A stretch of DNA of 28,140 bases from Lachnospiraceae bacterium (GCA_017430765.1 JAFRMI010000033.1:1-28140); one strand, 5' to 3'; numbered from the stretch's first letter, positions 1 to 8,361 are shown. The notes: a model not told the origin generated them from the sequence alone. Translations and numbers: made by a program.

Positions 1-2
1 AC

Positions 3-134
3 AAAAAGCCTCCGGCAGGATGCACACGGGCACGCAATGAGATAGTCGCTTACGCGACCGTGCCCGGCGCAAAAGTCCGGCTGCGCTCCCCTCATGAATG
101 AGGGGCGGGGGAGTTGAAGTCCGCTTGCGGACTT
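3..134 (-). repeat. Dispersed intergenic repeat, copy 1 (structured, terminator-like)
   Basis: Positions 3-33 match 14201-14231 at 30 of 31 bases, and the hairpin at 117-134 resembles 14241-14256, so the same element occurs twice with a different interior. Read on the minus strand, the conserved edge forms a short stem (GC-A-TCC / GGA-G-GC, one mismatch) followed by five T, as in a rho-independent terminator. The interior of this copy holds nested palindromes: CGGGCAC 27-33 with GTGCCCG 59-65, enclosing GTCGC/GCGAC; CCCCTCAT/ATGAGGGG at 88-105; and AAGTCCGC/GCGGACTT at 117-134. No coding capacity is evident. It lies downstream of the sugar operon. Whether it is a repeat family, a structured RNA or a decayed mobile element cannot be told from two copies. 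Confidence 0.7.
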
Positions 135-151
135 TATTCTTGTAATGTAAG

Positions 152-198
152 GAAATGCCTTAAGAACCCCCGTATGGATCCTTAAGGCATTTCTTTTT
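152..198 (+). terminator. Rho-independent terminator, possibly bidirectional
   Basis: A perfect 13-bp inverted repeat (152-164 with 181-193, 16-nt loop) is followed on the plus strand by TTTTT. On the minus strand the stem begins about 40 nt after the stop codon of the DUF4867 gene, but the tail there is T-poor. It could end a plus-strand gene left of the window, and probably also stops the sugar operon. Confidence 0.75.
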
Positions 199-232
199 AA
201 TTCATTGCATGTCGTACACAGGTAATTTCTTT

Positions 233-868
233 TTACAGATCACCCGCGATATCAAGGTTCTCCCCGGCAAGTCCGACATACGCGCCGTCCTTCGCCTCCT
301 GCGACTCCGGATGCGCGAGCAGCCACTTATTGGAAGCCCAAAGAAGCGTATCCTCAAAAGCTTTGCCGCCGGTCTTCGGCATCTCATAATTCGTCCCTTT
401 CGGGAGAGCCACCAGCACACGGAATCCCTTCGCCGGATCTGTGTGACAGGGTGCATAGTGAAGGGATGTCGCATAGACCTCTACAAGAACGCCCGCCGGT
501 ACGCGAAATGCCTTGCACAGGGACGTATCCAGCTTCCCTTCCGCGATTTCGCCCTCGTTGGCAAGAATCAGAATGAAATCTTCTGTCCCGAGGTTAAACT
601 CACTGTCCCTGTGATATTCCAGGCAGTTCAGCTTTGTATTGTGCCCGTTGCAGAACCCGAACTGAACGGGAAGGCCGCCGTAAAGCGAAACCCCCAGTTC
701 TTCCGCTGCCGGAAGAGACTGGATCGCCGGCTCTTCCGGTTTATAGATCACACCGTCCGGAAGAGGCGTGCTCGCATTCAGCGCGTCGAGAATCGGCTGC
801 ACATCATATCCTTCCAGCACTTTTCCGTAGGGAGCAAATTCCGCATCGTAAATACTTAAGATCTTCAT
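233..868 (-). CDS. DUF4867 family protein, last gene of the sugar operon
   Basis: A 211-residue protein that I recognise as the DUF4867 family, whose biochemical role is not established. It is compact, with no signal peptide or membrane segment, so it should be cytoplasmic. It is rich in short beta-prone stretches and resembles the cupin-like or ureidoglycolate-lyase-like class in general character; that is an impression, not a demonstrated homology. The start at 868 is chosen because GAGGAG stands about 8 nt upstream; an in-frame ATG five codons earlier lacks such a site. It lies 129 nt downstream of the isomerase gene, separated by two hairpins, and the locus suggests a role in handling the same sugar (for example as lyase, mutarotase or epimerase). 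That function is inference only. Confidence 0.85.
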   Translation of the reverse strand: MKILSIYDAEFAPYGKVLEGYDVQPILDALNASTPLPDGVIYKPEEPAIQSLPAAEELGVSLYGGLPVQFGFCNGHNTKLNCLEYHRDSEFNLGTEDFILILANEGEIAEGKLDTSLCKAFRVPAGVLVEVYATSLHYAPCHTDPAKGFRVLVALPKGTNYEMPKTGGKAFEDTLLWASNKWLLAHPESQEAKDGAYVGLAGENLDIAGDL

Positions 869-889
869 GATTAATCTCCTCAAAAGCCA

Positions 890-984
890 CCGGGGACGCT
901 CCTTAAAAATGCGTTTTCCCCCGGAATTACAAGGAATTTCTGCGTTTTTTAATTCAGCCGCGGTTCCTGTCCCCGCGGCTGAAT
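890..984 (-). promoter_or_regulatory. Two intercistronic hairpins between isomerase and DUF4867 genes
   Basis: The 129-nt gap holds a perfect 12-bp stem (952-963 with 973-984, 9-nt loop) and a second stem (CCGGGG 890-895 with CCCCGG 919-924, extended inside by ACGC/GCGT). Neither has a proper T-tract after it on the minus strand; the first is followed by TAAAAAA. They therefore look more like mRNA stability or processing elements than terminators. The second hairpin ends about 9 nt from the ribosome binding site of the DUF4867 gene and could affect its translation. Confidence 0.6.
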
Positions 985-997
985 CAAAGTTCAGAGC

Positions 998-2482
998 TTA
1001 GCTCCACGGATTCTCCGACGGATAGCGGACGCCTGCCGGCTGGTTGTAGCCGATCTCGTCGAGCTGTACGCCGATGTACTTGAAGACTTCGAAGAGCTGT
1101 TTGCCCCATTTACCGAAGGCAACCGCGCCGTGGTGCGGGAAGCCCTTCTCGATGAGGACGTGGCGGTAGAAGCGGCCCATCTCCGGAATCGCGAAGACGC
1201 CGATGGAGCCGAAGGACTGTGTCGCGACCGGAAGGACCTCGCCCTCCGCGATGTAAGCGCGGAGCTTCGCATCCGCCGTGCTCTGCAGTCTGAAGAATGT
1301 GATCTCGCCCGGAAGGATATCGCCCTCGAGCGTTCCGTTCGTCACTTCCTCCGGCAGCGCACGGGCCATGATCTTCTGGTTGCGCATCTCGTGGAACGCA
1401 AGCTTCTTCGTGCAGGTATTGCCGCAGTGGAAGCCCATGAAAGTATCCGAATGCTTGTAATTAAACTTGCCCTCGATCTCCGCCTTATACATCTCCTTCG
1501 GAACAGAGTTATTGATGTCAAGAAGCGTTACGATATCATCAGAGACAAGCGTGCCGATAAACTCGGAGAGCGTGCCGTAGATATCCACTTCGCAGGAAAC
1601 CGGGATGCCGCGGCCTGTCAGACGGCTGTTGACGTAGCACGGAACGAATCCGAACATCGTCTGGAATGCCGGCCAGCACTTCGTCGTCAGCGTGACGAAC
1701 TCTCTGTATCCCTTGTGTCCCTCTACCCAGTCGAGCAGTGTCAGTTCATACTGCGCAAGTTTTGCGAGAACTTCCGGCTTCTTGTTGCCGGCGCCGAGCT
1801 CCGCTTCCATATCCGCGACCACTTCCGGAATTCTCTCATCTCCCTCATGCTTCAGGAAGGACTCATAGAGATCCAGTTCGGAGTTCTCCTCGATCTCAAC
1901 GCCGAGATTGTAGAGCTGCTTGATCGGCGCATTGCAGGCGAGGAAATTCATCGGTCTCGGACCGAAGGATATGATCTTCAGGTTCTGCAGCGCATAGACG
2001 GCCTTCGCGATCGGAATAAAGTCATGGATCATATCCGCGCACTCTTCCGCGTCGCCGACCGGATACTCGGGAATATATGCCTTCACGTTGCGAAGCTGCA
2101 GATTGTAGCTTGCGTTCAGCATGCCGCAGTAAGCGTCTCCGCGGTCATTGCAAAGAACCGCGTTGTTCTCCTCCGCAGCCGCGACGAACATCTTCGGTCC
2201 GTCAAAATGCTTGGCGAGAAGCGTCTCCGAGATCTCCGGGCCGAAGTTGCCGAGGAACACGCAGAGCGCGTTGCAGCCGGCTTTCTTAATGTCCTCGAGA
2301 GCATTCACCATATCGATCTCACTCTCGATAATCGTAACAGGACACTCATAAATATCTTCCGCGCCGTACTTTTCCGTATAAGCCTTCACAAGTGCTTCTC
2401 TTCTGCTCTTTGTAAGTGATGCCGGGAAGCAGTCACGGCTGACGCCGACGATACCGATCTTCATCTTGGGTGTGTTGTTCAT
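998..2482 (-). CDS. L-fucose/D-arabinose isomerase-family protein
   Basis: A 494-residue ketol isomerase of the L-fucose isomerase superfamily (FucI/AraA fold), expected to convert an aldose to its ketose in the cytoplasm with a divalent metal. E298 and D322 are 24 residues apart, the same spacing as the catalytic Glu and Asp of Escherichia coli FucI (E337, D361), and the HH pair at 450-451 is a candidate for the third metal ligand. It is shorter than the 591-residue E. coli FucI, so it belongs to the related but distinct COG2407-type branch. Two adjacent ATG codons are present; the second (2482) is preferred because it sits 5 nt from AGGAGG, while the first is only 2 nt away. It follows the kinase gene by 88 nt. 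Pentose or 6-deoxyhexose substrates are both possible. Confidence 0.88.
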   Translation of the reverse strand: MNNTPKMKIGIVGVSRDCFPASLTKSRREALVKAYTEKYGAEDIYECPVTIIESEIDMVNALEDIKKAGCNALCVFLGNFGPEISETLLAKHFDGPKMFVAAAEENNAVLCNDRGDAYCGMLNASYNLQLRNVKAYIPEYPVGDAEECADMIHDFIPIAKAVYALQNLKIISFGPRPMNFLACNAPIKQLYNLGVEIEENSELDLYESFLKHEGDERIPEVVADMEAELGAGNKKPEVLAKLAQYELTLLDWVEGHKGYREFVTLTTKCWPAFQTMFGFVPCYVNSRLTGRGIPVSCEVDIYGTLSEFIGTLVSDDIVTLLDINNSVPKEMYKAEIEGKFNYKHSDTFMGFHCGNTCTKKLAFHEMRNQKIMARALPEEVTNGTLEGDILPGEITFFRLQSTADAKLRAYIAEGEVLPVATQSFGSIGVFAIPEMGRFYRHVLIEKGFPHHGAVAFGKWGKQLFEVFKYIGVQLDEIGYNQPAGVRYPSENPWS

Positions 2483-2570
2483 CATTACCTCCTTAAAAAT
2501 GCAGCCATTGTATTTTGCAAAAAGAAAACTCTTTCTCCGTTCCCTTCTGATGGGGTGTCACCCTGTCTTT

Positions 2571-4043
2571 TTACAGCTCCGGGAATATCGGCTTCAGTGC
2601 CGGATACAGCTTCCGGAATGTCTGATATTTCTTTTCATAGCGCGCCGTGATCTCCGCATCCGGTTCGACCTTGCCGGTCACATGGATCAGTTTGGATACC
2701 GCATCCGCGACGCTTGCATACTCCCCGCAGGCCACAGCTGCCAGAATGGCGCCGCCATATCCGGGGCCCTGCTCCGTCTCCGGAATCGTCAGCTCGATTC
2801 CCAGCACATTCGCGACGATTTTCTTCCACAGCGGACTTTTTGCCCCGCCGCCGCAGATCATGCTGGACGGAATCGCAACGCCGAGCGCCTTCGCCGCCTC
2901 AAGAGAATCGCGGATCGCAAATGCAACACCTTCAAGCACCGCCTGCGTCATATCCTCCCTGGTGGTATCCATCGTCATACCGATGAAGCAGGATCTCGCC
3001 GCGGGGTTATTGTGAACCGCTCGCTCTCCCATCAGATACGGCAGATAGTATACATGGCTGTTTCCGAGCATATCATCCGTGATGTTCGCCTGTTCGGCGC
3101 CGTACTCTGTTGTCCGGATGATCTCATCCATCCACCACTTGTTGCAGGAGGCCGCCGAGAGCATGCATCCCATCAGATGCCACCCGCCGTCCGCGTGCGC
3201 GAACGCGTGGAGCGAATTGCCGGAATCCACACCGAATTCCTTGCTGGAGATAAAGATCGTTCCCGATGTCCCGAGAGAAATATTGCAGCCCCCGTCTCCC
3301 ACGATGCCTGTTCCGACCGCTGCCGCCGCGTTGTCCCCGGCTCCGGCCACAACTTTGACGTCCGATGGGAGCCCCAGTTTTTCCGCCATCTCCGGCAGAA
3401 GTGTGCCGACAACTTCATAACTCTCATACAGCTTCGGCATGACATCCTCGGTGATTCCGCAGATGTCGAGCATGGGCTTGCTCCATTTCTTATTCTTAAC
3501 ATCGAGGAGCAGCATCCCGGACGCATCGGAATAGTCCGTGCAGTGAACGCCGGTCAGCACATAGTTGACATAATCCTTCGGAAGCATGATCTTCGCGATT
3601 TTGGCAAACAGCTCCGGCTCATTCTTCTTCATCCACAGGATCTTCGGTGCTGTAAACCCGGCAAATGCGATATTGCCGGTATACTCCGTGAGTTTCTCCT
3701 TCCCGATCACATGATTGAGGTAGTCCGTCTCCTCCTGCGTGCGCCCGTCGTTCCAGAGAATCGCGGGGCGCAGCACGTGATCCTCCGCATCGAGCGCAAC
3801 CAGCCCGTGCATCTGTCCGCCAGCGCCGATTCCGGCCACCTCCGACGGGTCACACTCAGAAGTCAGTTCCCGCACGCCCTCGGTCACCGCAGCGATCCAG
3901 TCCTCCGCGTTCTGCTCCGACCAGCCGGGTTTGGGAAAATACAGCTCATACTCCTTTGTGACGATCTTTCGGATCTCTCCCTTCCCGTCCATAAGAAGAA
4001 GCTTCACAGCAGACGTTCCCAGATCAATTCCGATATATAGCAT
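2571..4043 (-). CDS. xylB: Xylulokinase-type FGGY carbohydrate kinase
   Basis: A 490-residue FGGY-family sugar kinase that phosphorylates a ketose with ATP. The N-terminal IGIDLGT phosphate loop starts at residue 4, QMHG at 77-80 matches the XylB sugar-binding segment, D237 in the GAGDNAA stretch is the expected catalytic base, and a GGGAKS adenosine motif lies in the C-terminal half. Length and motifs fit xylulokinase best, although ribulokinase or fuculokinase activity cannot be excluded given the isomerase next door. The start at 4043 has GGAGG about 7 nt upstream; the longer form beginning six codons earlier has no such site. It is 20 nt downstream of mmsB, so it is surely co-transcribed with the transporter. 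No ribulose-phosphate epimerase or aldolase gene is present in the window. Confidence 0.9.
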   Translation of the reverse strand: MLYIGIDLGTSAVKLLLMDGKGEIRKIVTKEYELYFPKPGWSEQNAEDWIAAVTEGVRELTSECDPSEVAGIGAGGQMHGLVALDAEDHVLRPAILWNDGRTQEETDYLNHVIGKEKLTEYTGNIAFAGFTAPKILWMKKNEPELFAKIAKIMLPKDYVNYVLTGVHCTDYSDASGMLLLDVKNKKWSKPMLDICGITEDVMPKLYESYEVVGTLLPEMAEKLGLPSDVKVVAGAGDNAAAAVGTGIVGDGGCNISLGTSGTIFISSKEFGVDSGNSLHAFAHADGGWHLMGCMLSAASCNKWWMDEIIRTTEYGAEQANITDDMLGNSHVYYLPYLMGERAVHNNPAARSCFIGMTMDTTREDMTQAVLEGVAFAIRDSLEAAKALGVAIPSSMICGGGAKSPLWKKIVANVLGIELTIPETEQGPGYGGAILAAVACGEYASVADAVSKLIHVTGKVEPDAEITARYEKKYQTFRKLYPALKPIFPEL

Positions 4044-4063
4044 TTCTATTCCTCCGTTCACTA

Positions 4064-5221
4064 TCAGCTCTTTCCTGTCTTATGGTTCGAGACAACGTCG
4101 AAGATAACCGCCGCGAGAAGGACCGCGCCCTTGACCACATACTGCCACTGATCCGGCAGGCCGTAGATGGACATGCCCTGGTTGATGACGCCCAGAAGGA
4201 TCGCGCCGATCATGACGCCCGGAACCGTTCCGGATCCGCCGTATGCGGAAGCGCCGCCGATAAAGCAGGATGCGATCGCGTCCATCTCATAGGACTGGCC
4301 CATCGCCCCGTCGACGGAACCGATTCTGGCTGCCATAAGGAGTCCGGAGAAGCCGGCGAGGAAGCTCATGATGAAGTACGCTCTGAAGTACACTTTTCTG
4401 GGATCGATACCAGAGAGCTTCGTGGCTTTCTCATTTCCGCCGACCGCGTAGAAGTAGCGGCCCACCACGGTCGAGGATGTGACAAACGCGATAACCAGGA
4501 CAACAACAAGGATCCACAGAAGCATGACCGGGACACCTTTGTAGCCCATGAGCTTTGAACTGTACCAGATGATCAGCGCATCAATGAGGATCAGCTTCGC
4601 CAGCATCGCGGGAAATGCTTCCACATCGTACCCGCGCTTCACCTTGCGCGCACGGGACGTAATCATCAGGAACGCGATCACGACCGCAACCGCAACGCCG
4701 ATCACAAGAGCGGACACGCAGTGCTTATTGGCATCCACTCCCGGGATCTGGATATAAGACGTAAACAAATTCAGGAATGTGTTATTCTGAATGCTCACGG
4801 TCTTGGAGTCCAGAACGACACGTCCAAGTCCCCTCCACAAGAACATGCCCGCCAGTGTACAGATGAATGGCGGAATGTGGACATAACCGACAAGATATCC
4901 CTGCCAGCATCCGATCACAGCTCCGATGAGCAGAGCGGCGCCGATTGCCAGGATTGCCGGCCTGTCCCCGGCCATCAGCTGGGCAGCGACAGCACCGCTG
5001 AGACAGACGGTTGAACCGACCGACAGGTCTACGTTGCCGCCCGTCAGAATGCAGAGCAGCATGCCGCAGGCCATGACGAGGACGTACGAGTTCTGAAGAA
5101 GAAGGTTGGAGATATTCTGCGCGAGAATCAGCCGCCTTCCGGTTAGAAACGTAAAGAAGATGAACACCACGACGAGCGCAAGCGTCATCGTATATTTTTT
5201 CAGAACAGCCGTTACTTTCAT
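4064..5221 (-). CDS. mmsB: Multiple-monosaccharide ABC transporter permease
   Basis: A 385-residue integral membrane permease of the BPD_transp_2 (ribose/xylose/galactose) type, forming the channel of a sugar ABC importer. The sequence is a series of roughly ten hydrophobic helices; the GGNVDLSVGST segment near residue 60 and the GGASAYGGSGT segment near residue 325 are typical of the XylH/RbsC/GguB group. AAGGAGG stands 8 nt before the ATG and overlaps the last codons of mmsA, whose stop is only 3 nt upstream, implying translational coupling. Length agrees with the MmsB/GguB family (about 380-400). Confidence 0.95.
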   Translation of the reverse strand: MKVTAVLKKYTMTLALVVVFIFFTFLTGRRLILAQNISNLLLQNSYVLVMACGMLLCILTGGNVDLSVGSTVCLSGAVAAQLMAGDRPAILAIGAALLIGAVIGCWQGYLVGYVHIPPFICTLAGMFLWRGLGRVVLDSKTVSIQNNTFLNLFTSYIQIPGVDANKHCVSALVIGVAVAVVIAFLMITSRARKVKRGYDVEAFPAMLAKLILIDALIIWYSSKLMGYKGVPVMLLWILVVVLVIAFVTSSTVVGRYFYAVGGNEKATKLSGIDPRKVYFRAYFIMSFLAGFSGLLMAARIGSVDGAMGQSYEMDAIASCFIGGASAYGGSGTVPGVMIGAILLGVINQGMSIYGLPDQWQYVVKGAVLLAAVIFDVVSNHKTGKS

Positions 5222-5224
5222 ACG

Positions 5225-6784
5225 TTAAGCCTCCTTAGCTGCATTTTGATCATCTGACTTGAGGATCGCCGACAGAATCTTCTCCTGTGTCGCTTCCTCC
5301 GCCTTAAACTCCGCAACAATACTTCCCTCGTTCATGACATAAATCCTGTCGCACATTCCGAGAAGTTCCGGCATCTCCGAGGAGATCATAATGACTGATT
5401 TCCCCTGTGCCACCATATCATTCATGATGCAGTAAATCTCATACTTGGCTCCGACGTCAATACCGCGGGTCGGCTCGTCAAGAATCAGCACATCGGGATC
5501 CGCGAACATCCACTTGGAGAGAAGGACCTTCTGCTGATTGCCGCCCGAGAGATTTCCCGCGTTCTGATGGACGCTGGGAGTCTTCGTCTTCAGCGCATCG
5601 ACATACTCCTGCGCCACATTGTTCTCCTTCGCGACGTCTATGATGCCGCGGCTGCTCGCCACCTTGGACATCTTTGCCATGGATGTATTCCAGGCGATCG
5701 ACGCATCCAGCACAAGGCCGTTGACCTTCCGGTCCTCCGTGACATAGGCGAGACCGTGCTCGATGGCATCGTGCTCGTTCTTCAGCTTCACTTCCTGTCC
5801 GTTGATGAATTCCTGACCGCTGATGCGGCTGCCGTAGCTTTTGCCGAACAGAGACATCGCCATCTCCGTGCGTCCCGCTCCCTGCAGACCGGAAAAGCCG
5901 ACGATTTCCCCCTTTTTGACATGGAAGCTGATGTCCTTATCGATGCATTTTTCCAGATATACGGGATGATAGACCGTCCAGTTTTTCACTTCAAACGCGA
6001 TGTCGTCGCTGATCGCCTTCTCCCGCTCCGGGAACCGGTTCGTCAGTTCACGGCCGACCATTCCCCGGATGATCCGCTCCTCATCGATGTTGTGATTCGG
6101 ATTCGGAATGGTTTCGATGGTGGCGCCGTCGCGGAGAACCGTGATCTGGTCCGCGCAGTACGCAACCTCATTCAGCTTGTGTGTGATGATAATAGACGTC
6201 ATGCCCTCGTTCTTAAAGTCAAGGAGCATGTCGAGCAGCATCTTGGAGTCTTCCTCGTTAAGTGAGGATGTGGGCTCGTCGAGAATCAGAAGCTTCACGT
6301 TTTTGGAAAGCGCTTTGGCGATCTCGACCAGCTGCTGTTTTCCGGTTCCGATATCTTTAATCAGCACAGATGACTTTTCGCGAAGGCCGACCCGCTTCAT
6401 CTGCTCCGTTGCCTGATGATAGGTCTCATTCCAGTCAATCTTGCCGAATCTGTTCTTTCTTTCATTTCCCAGGAACATATTCTCCGCGATCGTAAGTTCC
6501 GGGATCAGCGCCAGTTCCTGATGAATAATAACGATTCCCAGTTCCTCGGAATCATGAATGTTGTTGAATTTACATGTTTCGCCGTTATAGATGATGTCTC
6601 CTGTGTACTGTCCGAACGGGATCGTGCCAGAAAGCACATTCATCAAAGTAGATTTTCCGGCTCCGTTCTCGCCTACAAGAGCATGAATCTCACCGCGCTC
6701 CACCTTCAAATTGACATCGTCCAGCGCCTTCACGCCGGGGTAGAGCTTCGTGATATTCTTCATCTCCAAAATTAAGTCCGCCAA
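5225..6784 (-). CDS. mmsA: Multiple-monosaccharide ABC transporter ATP-binding protein
   Basis: A 519-residue double-ATPase subunit energising sugar import at the inner face of the membrane. The first ABC domain has an intact Walker A (GENGAGKST, 38-46) and a Walker B in LLILDEPTSSL. The second domain has a degenerate Walker A (GLQGAGRTE), an intact signature LSGGNQQK and Walker B VLILDEPTRGID, the usual asymmetry of the XylG/RbsA/MmsA group. The start codon is TTG, six nt after GGAGGT; no ATG lies in a better position. The gene is separated from chvE by a strong hairpin, which would let the binding protein be made in excess of the ATPase. Confidence 0.95.
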   Translation of the reverse strand: MADLILEMKNITKLYPGVKALDDVNLKVERGEIHALVGENGAGKSTLMNVLSGTIPFGQYTGDIIYNGETCKFNNIHDSEELGIVIIHQELALIPELTIAENMFLGNERKNRFGKIDWNETYHQATEQMKRVGLREKSSVLIKDIGTGKQQLVEIAKALSKNVKLLILDEPTSSLNEEDSKMLLDMLLDFKNEGMTSIIITHKLNEVAYCADQITVLRDGATIETIPNPNHNIDEERIIRGMVGRELTNRFPEREKAISDDIAFEVKNWTVYHPVYLEKCIDKDISFHVKKGEIVGFSGLQGAGRTEMAMSLFGKSYGSRISGQEFINGQEVKLKNEHDAIEHGLAYVTEDRKVNGLVLDASIAWNTSMAKMSKVASSRGIIDVAKENNVAQEYVDALKTKTPSVHQNAGNLSGGNQQKVLLSKWMFADPDVLILDEPTRGIDVGAKYEIYCIMNDMVAQGKSVIMISSEMPELLGMCDRIYVMNEGSIVAEFKAEEATQEKILSAILKSDDQNAAKEA

Positions 6785-6819
6785 ATGAATACCTCCCGCC
6801 GCCGTTTTTATTTAGAAAG

Positions 6820-6849
6820 CGGGCGGGGCAAGTGAATATGCCCCGCCCG
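6820..6849 (-). terminator. Intra-operon hairpin after chvE (attenuating terminator or mRNA stabiliser)
   Basis: A perfect 11-bp GC-rich stem (6820-6830 with 6839-6849, 8-nt loop) lies about 50 nt after the chvE stop. The minus-strand tail is CTTTCTAAAT rather than a clean T-run, so termination is probably partial. Binding-protein genes of ABC operons often carry such a hairpin, giving more binding protein than membrane subunits; here that is inferred from position. Confidence 0.75.
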
Positions 6850-6897
6850 GAGATAACAGATTTGCTTTATCCCTGTACTGACCGAAGCGGCTCAAAA

Positions 6898-8127
6898 TCA
6901 GCCGACAGCCTTCGGATAATCGCCATCCATGGTGTAATAGCCAGTGTCAACAAGTTCGGACTGAATGTTGTCCTTCGTCACGACGGTCGGAACCAGCAGG
7001 TAAGACGGAATCACGCCGGTGCCGTTGTCATAGGAAGCTGTGTCATATGCGCAGTCGAAGCTCCAGCCGGAATTGTCAATAAGAGAAGCATCCGGTGTCT
7101 CGCCGCTAAGAAGAGCGATGCCGAGGTCAAGTGTCGCAACCGCTTCGTTCGCAACTGCCTTGTAAACCGTCATGGTCTGCTTGCCGTCCACGATATTGGC
7201 GAGGTTGGCTTCGTCGCCGTCCTGACCGGTGATGATGACCGCGTTGTCACCCGCATAGTCGGACTCGATCGCCTGTGTGACGCCGAGAGCTGTGGAGTCG
7301 TTGGAGCAGAGTGCTACATCGAGAACCGTGCCGTCGCCGTAGTAAGAAGCGAGCAGGTTCTGCATACGGGACATCGCCTTCTCTGTCTTCCACTGGTCTG
7401 TAGCGACTTCCTGGAAGGATGTCTGTCCGGACGGAACGTTGAGGATACCTGCCTCAATGTACGGAGAAAGAACATCGTAAGCGCCGTTGAAGAAGAATGT
7501 GGCGTTGTTGTCGGCCGGATCGCCGGCTGTGAACTCGATGTTGTAGGTCTTGGATGTGTCATTGATGTCAAGGCCGAGCTGCTGCTCAACAAATTCGCCC
7601 TGCAGCTTGCCGACTGTGTAGTTATCGAAGGATACATAGTAGCTGATCGCATCGGTGTTCATGATCAGGCGGTCATAGGAAATAACCGGAATATCATTGT
7701 CCTTTGCATCCGCCAGAACGTTTGTCAGGGACTCACCGTCGATCGCGGCAATAACCAGAAGGTCGACATTGTCAGCGATCAGGTTCTCAATGTCTGAAAC
7801 CTGCTTCTTAATATCGTTGTCAGAGAATGTAACAACCGTCTCAAAGCCTTTCTCCTGGAATCCCTTCTCAAGGAAAGATCCGTCACGGTTCCATCTCTCA
7901 AGAGACTTCGTCGGCATCGCGATTCCGACCTTCTTGACCTCGCCGGCTTCCTCGGCGGGTTCTTCCACCGCTTCCTCAGCCGGTGCTTCAGAAGCCGCTT
8001 CAGAGACCGCTTCTTCCGCTTCCTCAGCCGGTGCCGCCGACTCCGCGCCTGATGAGCCGCCGCACGCAGCAAGTGAGAATGCCATCATGCCCGCAAGTAA
8101 CAGTGCAGTCAGTTTTTTTGCTTTCAT
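6898..8127 (-). CDS. chvE: ChvE-type sugar-binding lipoprotein of the ABC transporter
   Basis: A 409-residue extracytoplasmic binding protein that captures monosaccharides and delivers them to MmsAB. The N-terminus has a lysine-rich start, a hydrophobic core and a lipobox L-A-A-C with the lipidated Cys at 22, so it is anchored to the outer face of the membrane. Residues about 24-62 are a low-complexity Ala/Glu/Ser/Pro linker. The Peripla_BP_4 domain starts with KKVGIAMPT; the segment SLERWNRDG is characteristic of the ChvE/multiple-monosaccharide group. AAGGAGGAG precedes the ATG by about 8 nt. It is the first gene after the ROK repressor and has its own promoter at 8207-8235. ChvE-type proteins bind glucose, galactose, xylose, arabinose or fucose, so the ligand stays open. 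Confidence 0.95.
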   Translation of the reverse strand: MKAKKLTALLLAGMMAFSLAACGGSSGAESAAPAEEAEEAVSEAASEAPAEEAVEEPAEEAGEVKKVGIAMPTKSLERWNRDGSFLEKGFQEKGFETVVTFSDNDIKKQVSDIENLIADNVDLLVIAAIDGESLTNVLADAKDNDIPVISYDRLIMNTDAISYYVSFDNYTVGKLQGEFVEQQLGLDINDTSKTYNIEFTAGDPADNNATFFFNGAYDVLSPYIEAGILNVPSGQTSFQEVATDQWKTEKAMSRMQNLLASYYGDGTVLDVALCSNDSTALGVTQAIESDYAGDNAVIITGQDGDEANLANIVDGKQTMTVYKAVANEAVATLDLGIALLSGETPDASLIDNSGWSFDCAYDTASYDNGTGVIPSYLLVPTVVTKDNIQSELVDTGYYTMDGDYPKAVG

Positions 8128-8160
8128 GTGTGTACTCCTCCTTTTTTTGTGTGTTGCAGT

Positions 8161-8190
8161 GGAACTTTACGAATAGTTTTGTAAAGTTCC
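8161..8190. promoter_or_regulatory. Perfect 10-bp inverted repeat, candidate operator in the chvE leader
   Basis: GGAACTTTAC (8161-8170) and GTAAAGTTCC (8181-8190) are exact reverse complements separated by 10 nt. The site falls just downstream of the predicted transcription start and 34 nt upstream of the chvE ATG, an ideal place for a roadblock operator. The adjacent ROK repressor is the natural candidate to bind it; an RNA hairpin is the alternative. Confidence 0.65.
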
Positions 8191-8206
8191 TTTATAAATC
8201 TCATTT

Positions 8207-8235
8207 AAAATACTCCTTTTTTATACAAATGTCAA
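8207..8235 (-). promoter_or_regulatory. Sigma-A-type promoter of the chvE sugar operon
   Basis: On the minus strand TTGACA (8235-8230) is followed after exactly 17 nt by TATTTT (8212-8207). The predicted start is near 8200, giving a leader of about 75 nt that contains the perfect inverted repeat at 8161-8190. Confidence 0.75.
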
Positions 8236-8317
8236 CCGAAATTGTTTAAAATGATTGTTGGAAAATACAAATTCAGTAACATTCACAAAGATAAGCGTGC
8301 AGAATTGAATGTTTTTA

Positions 8318-8331
8318 CGAAAACGTTTTCG
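8318..8331. promoter_or_regulatory. cre-like 14-bp palindrome
   Basis: CGAAAACGTTTTCG is a perfect palindrome centred on the CG typical of LacI/CcpA-family operators and close to the catabolite-responsive element consensus (TGAAARCGYTTTCA with outer bases changed). It lies about 85 nt upstream of the chvE -35 box and just after the ROK gene. Carbon catabolite control of a sugar locus is plausible, but the upstream position is unusual for simple CcpA repression. Confidence 0.55.
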
Positions 8332-8361
8332 CCCTCGTTAAGCAGTTTCGCTTTTTTCCCG

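Noticed and set aside
1130..4040. Long plus-strand frames (up to 524 codons) opposite the isomerase and kinase genes
   Set aside because: They are antisense to two well-supported enzymes, rich in Arg/His/Leu without any domain, and lack ribosome sites.
8124..8204. A 26-codon upstream frame whose TGA overlaps the chvE ATG, with AAAAGGAG before its ATG
   Set aside because: Its ATG lies at or just upstream of the predicted transcription start from the 8207-8235 promoter, and its ribosome site overlaps the -10 box, so it would not be translated from that transcript. It could only matter with read-through from the ROK gene.
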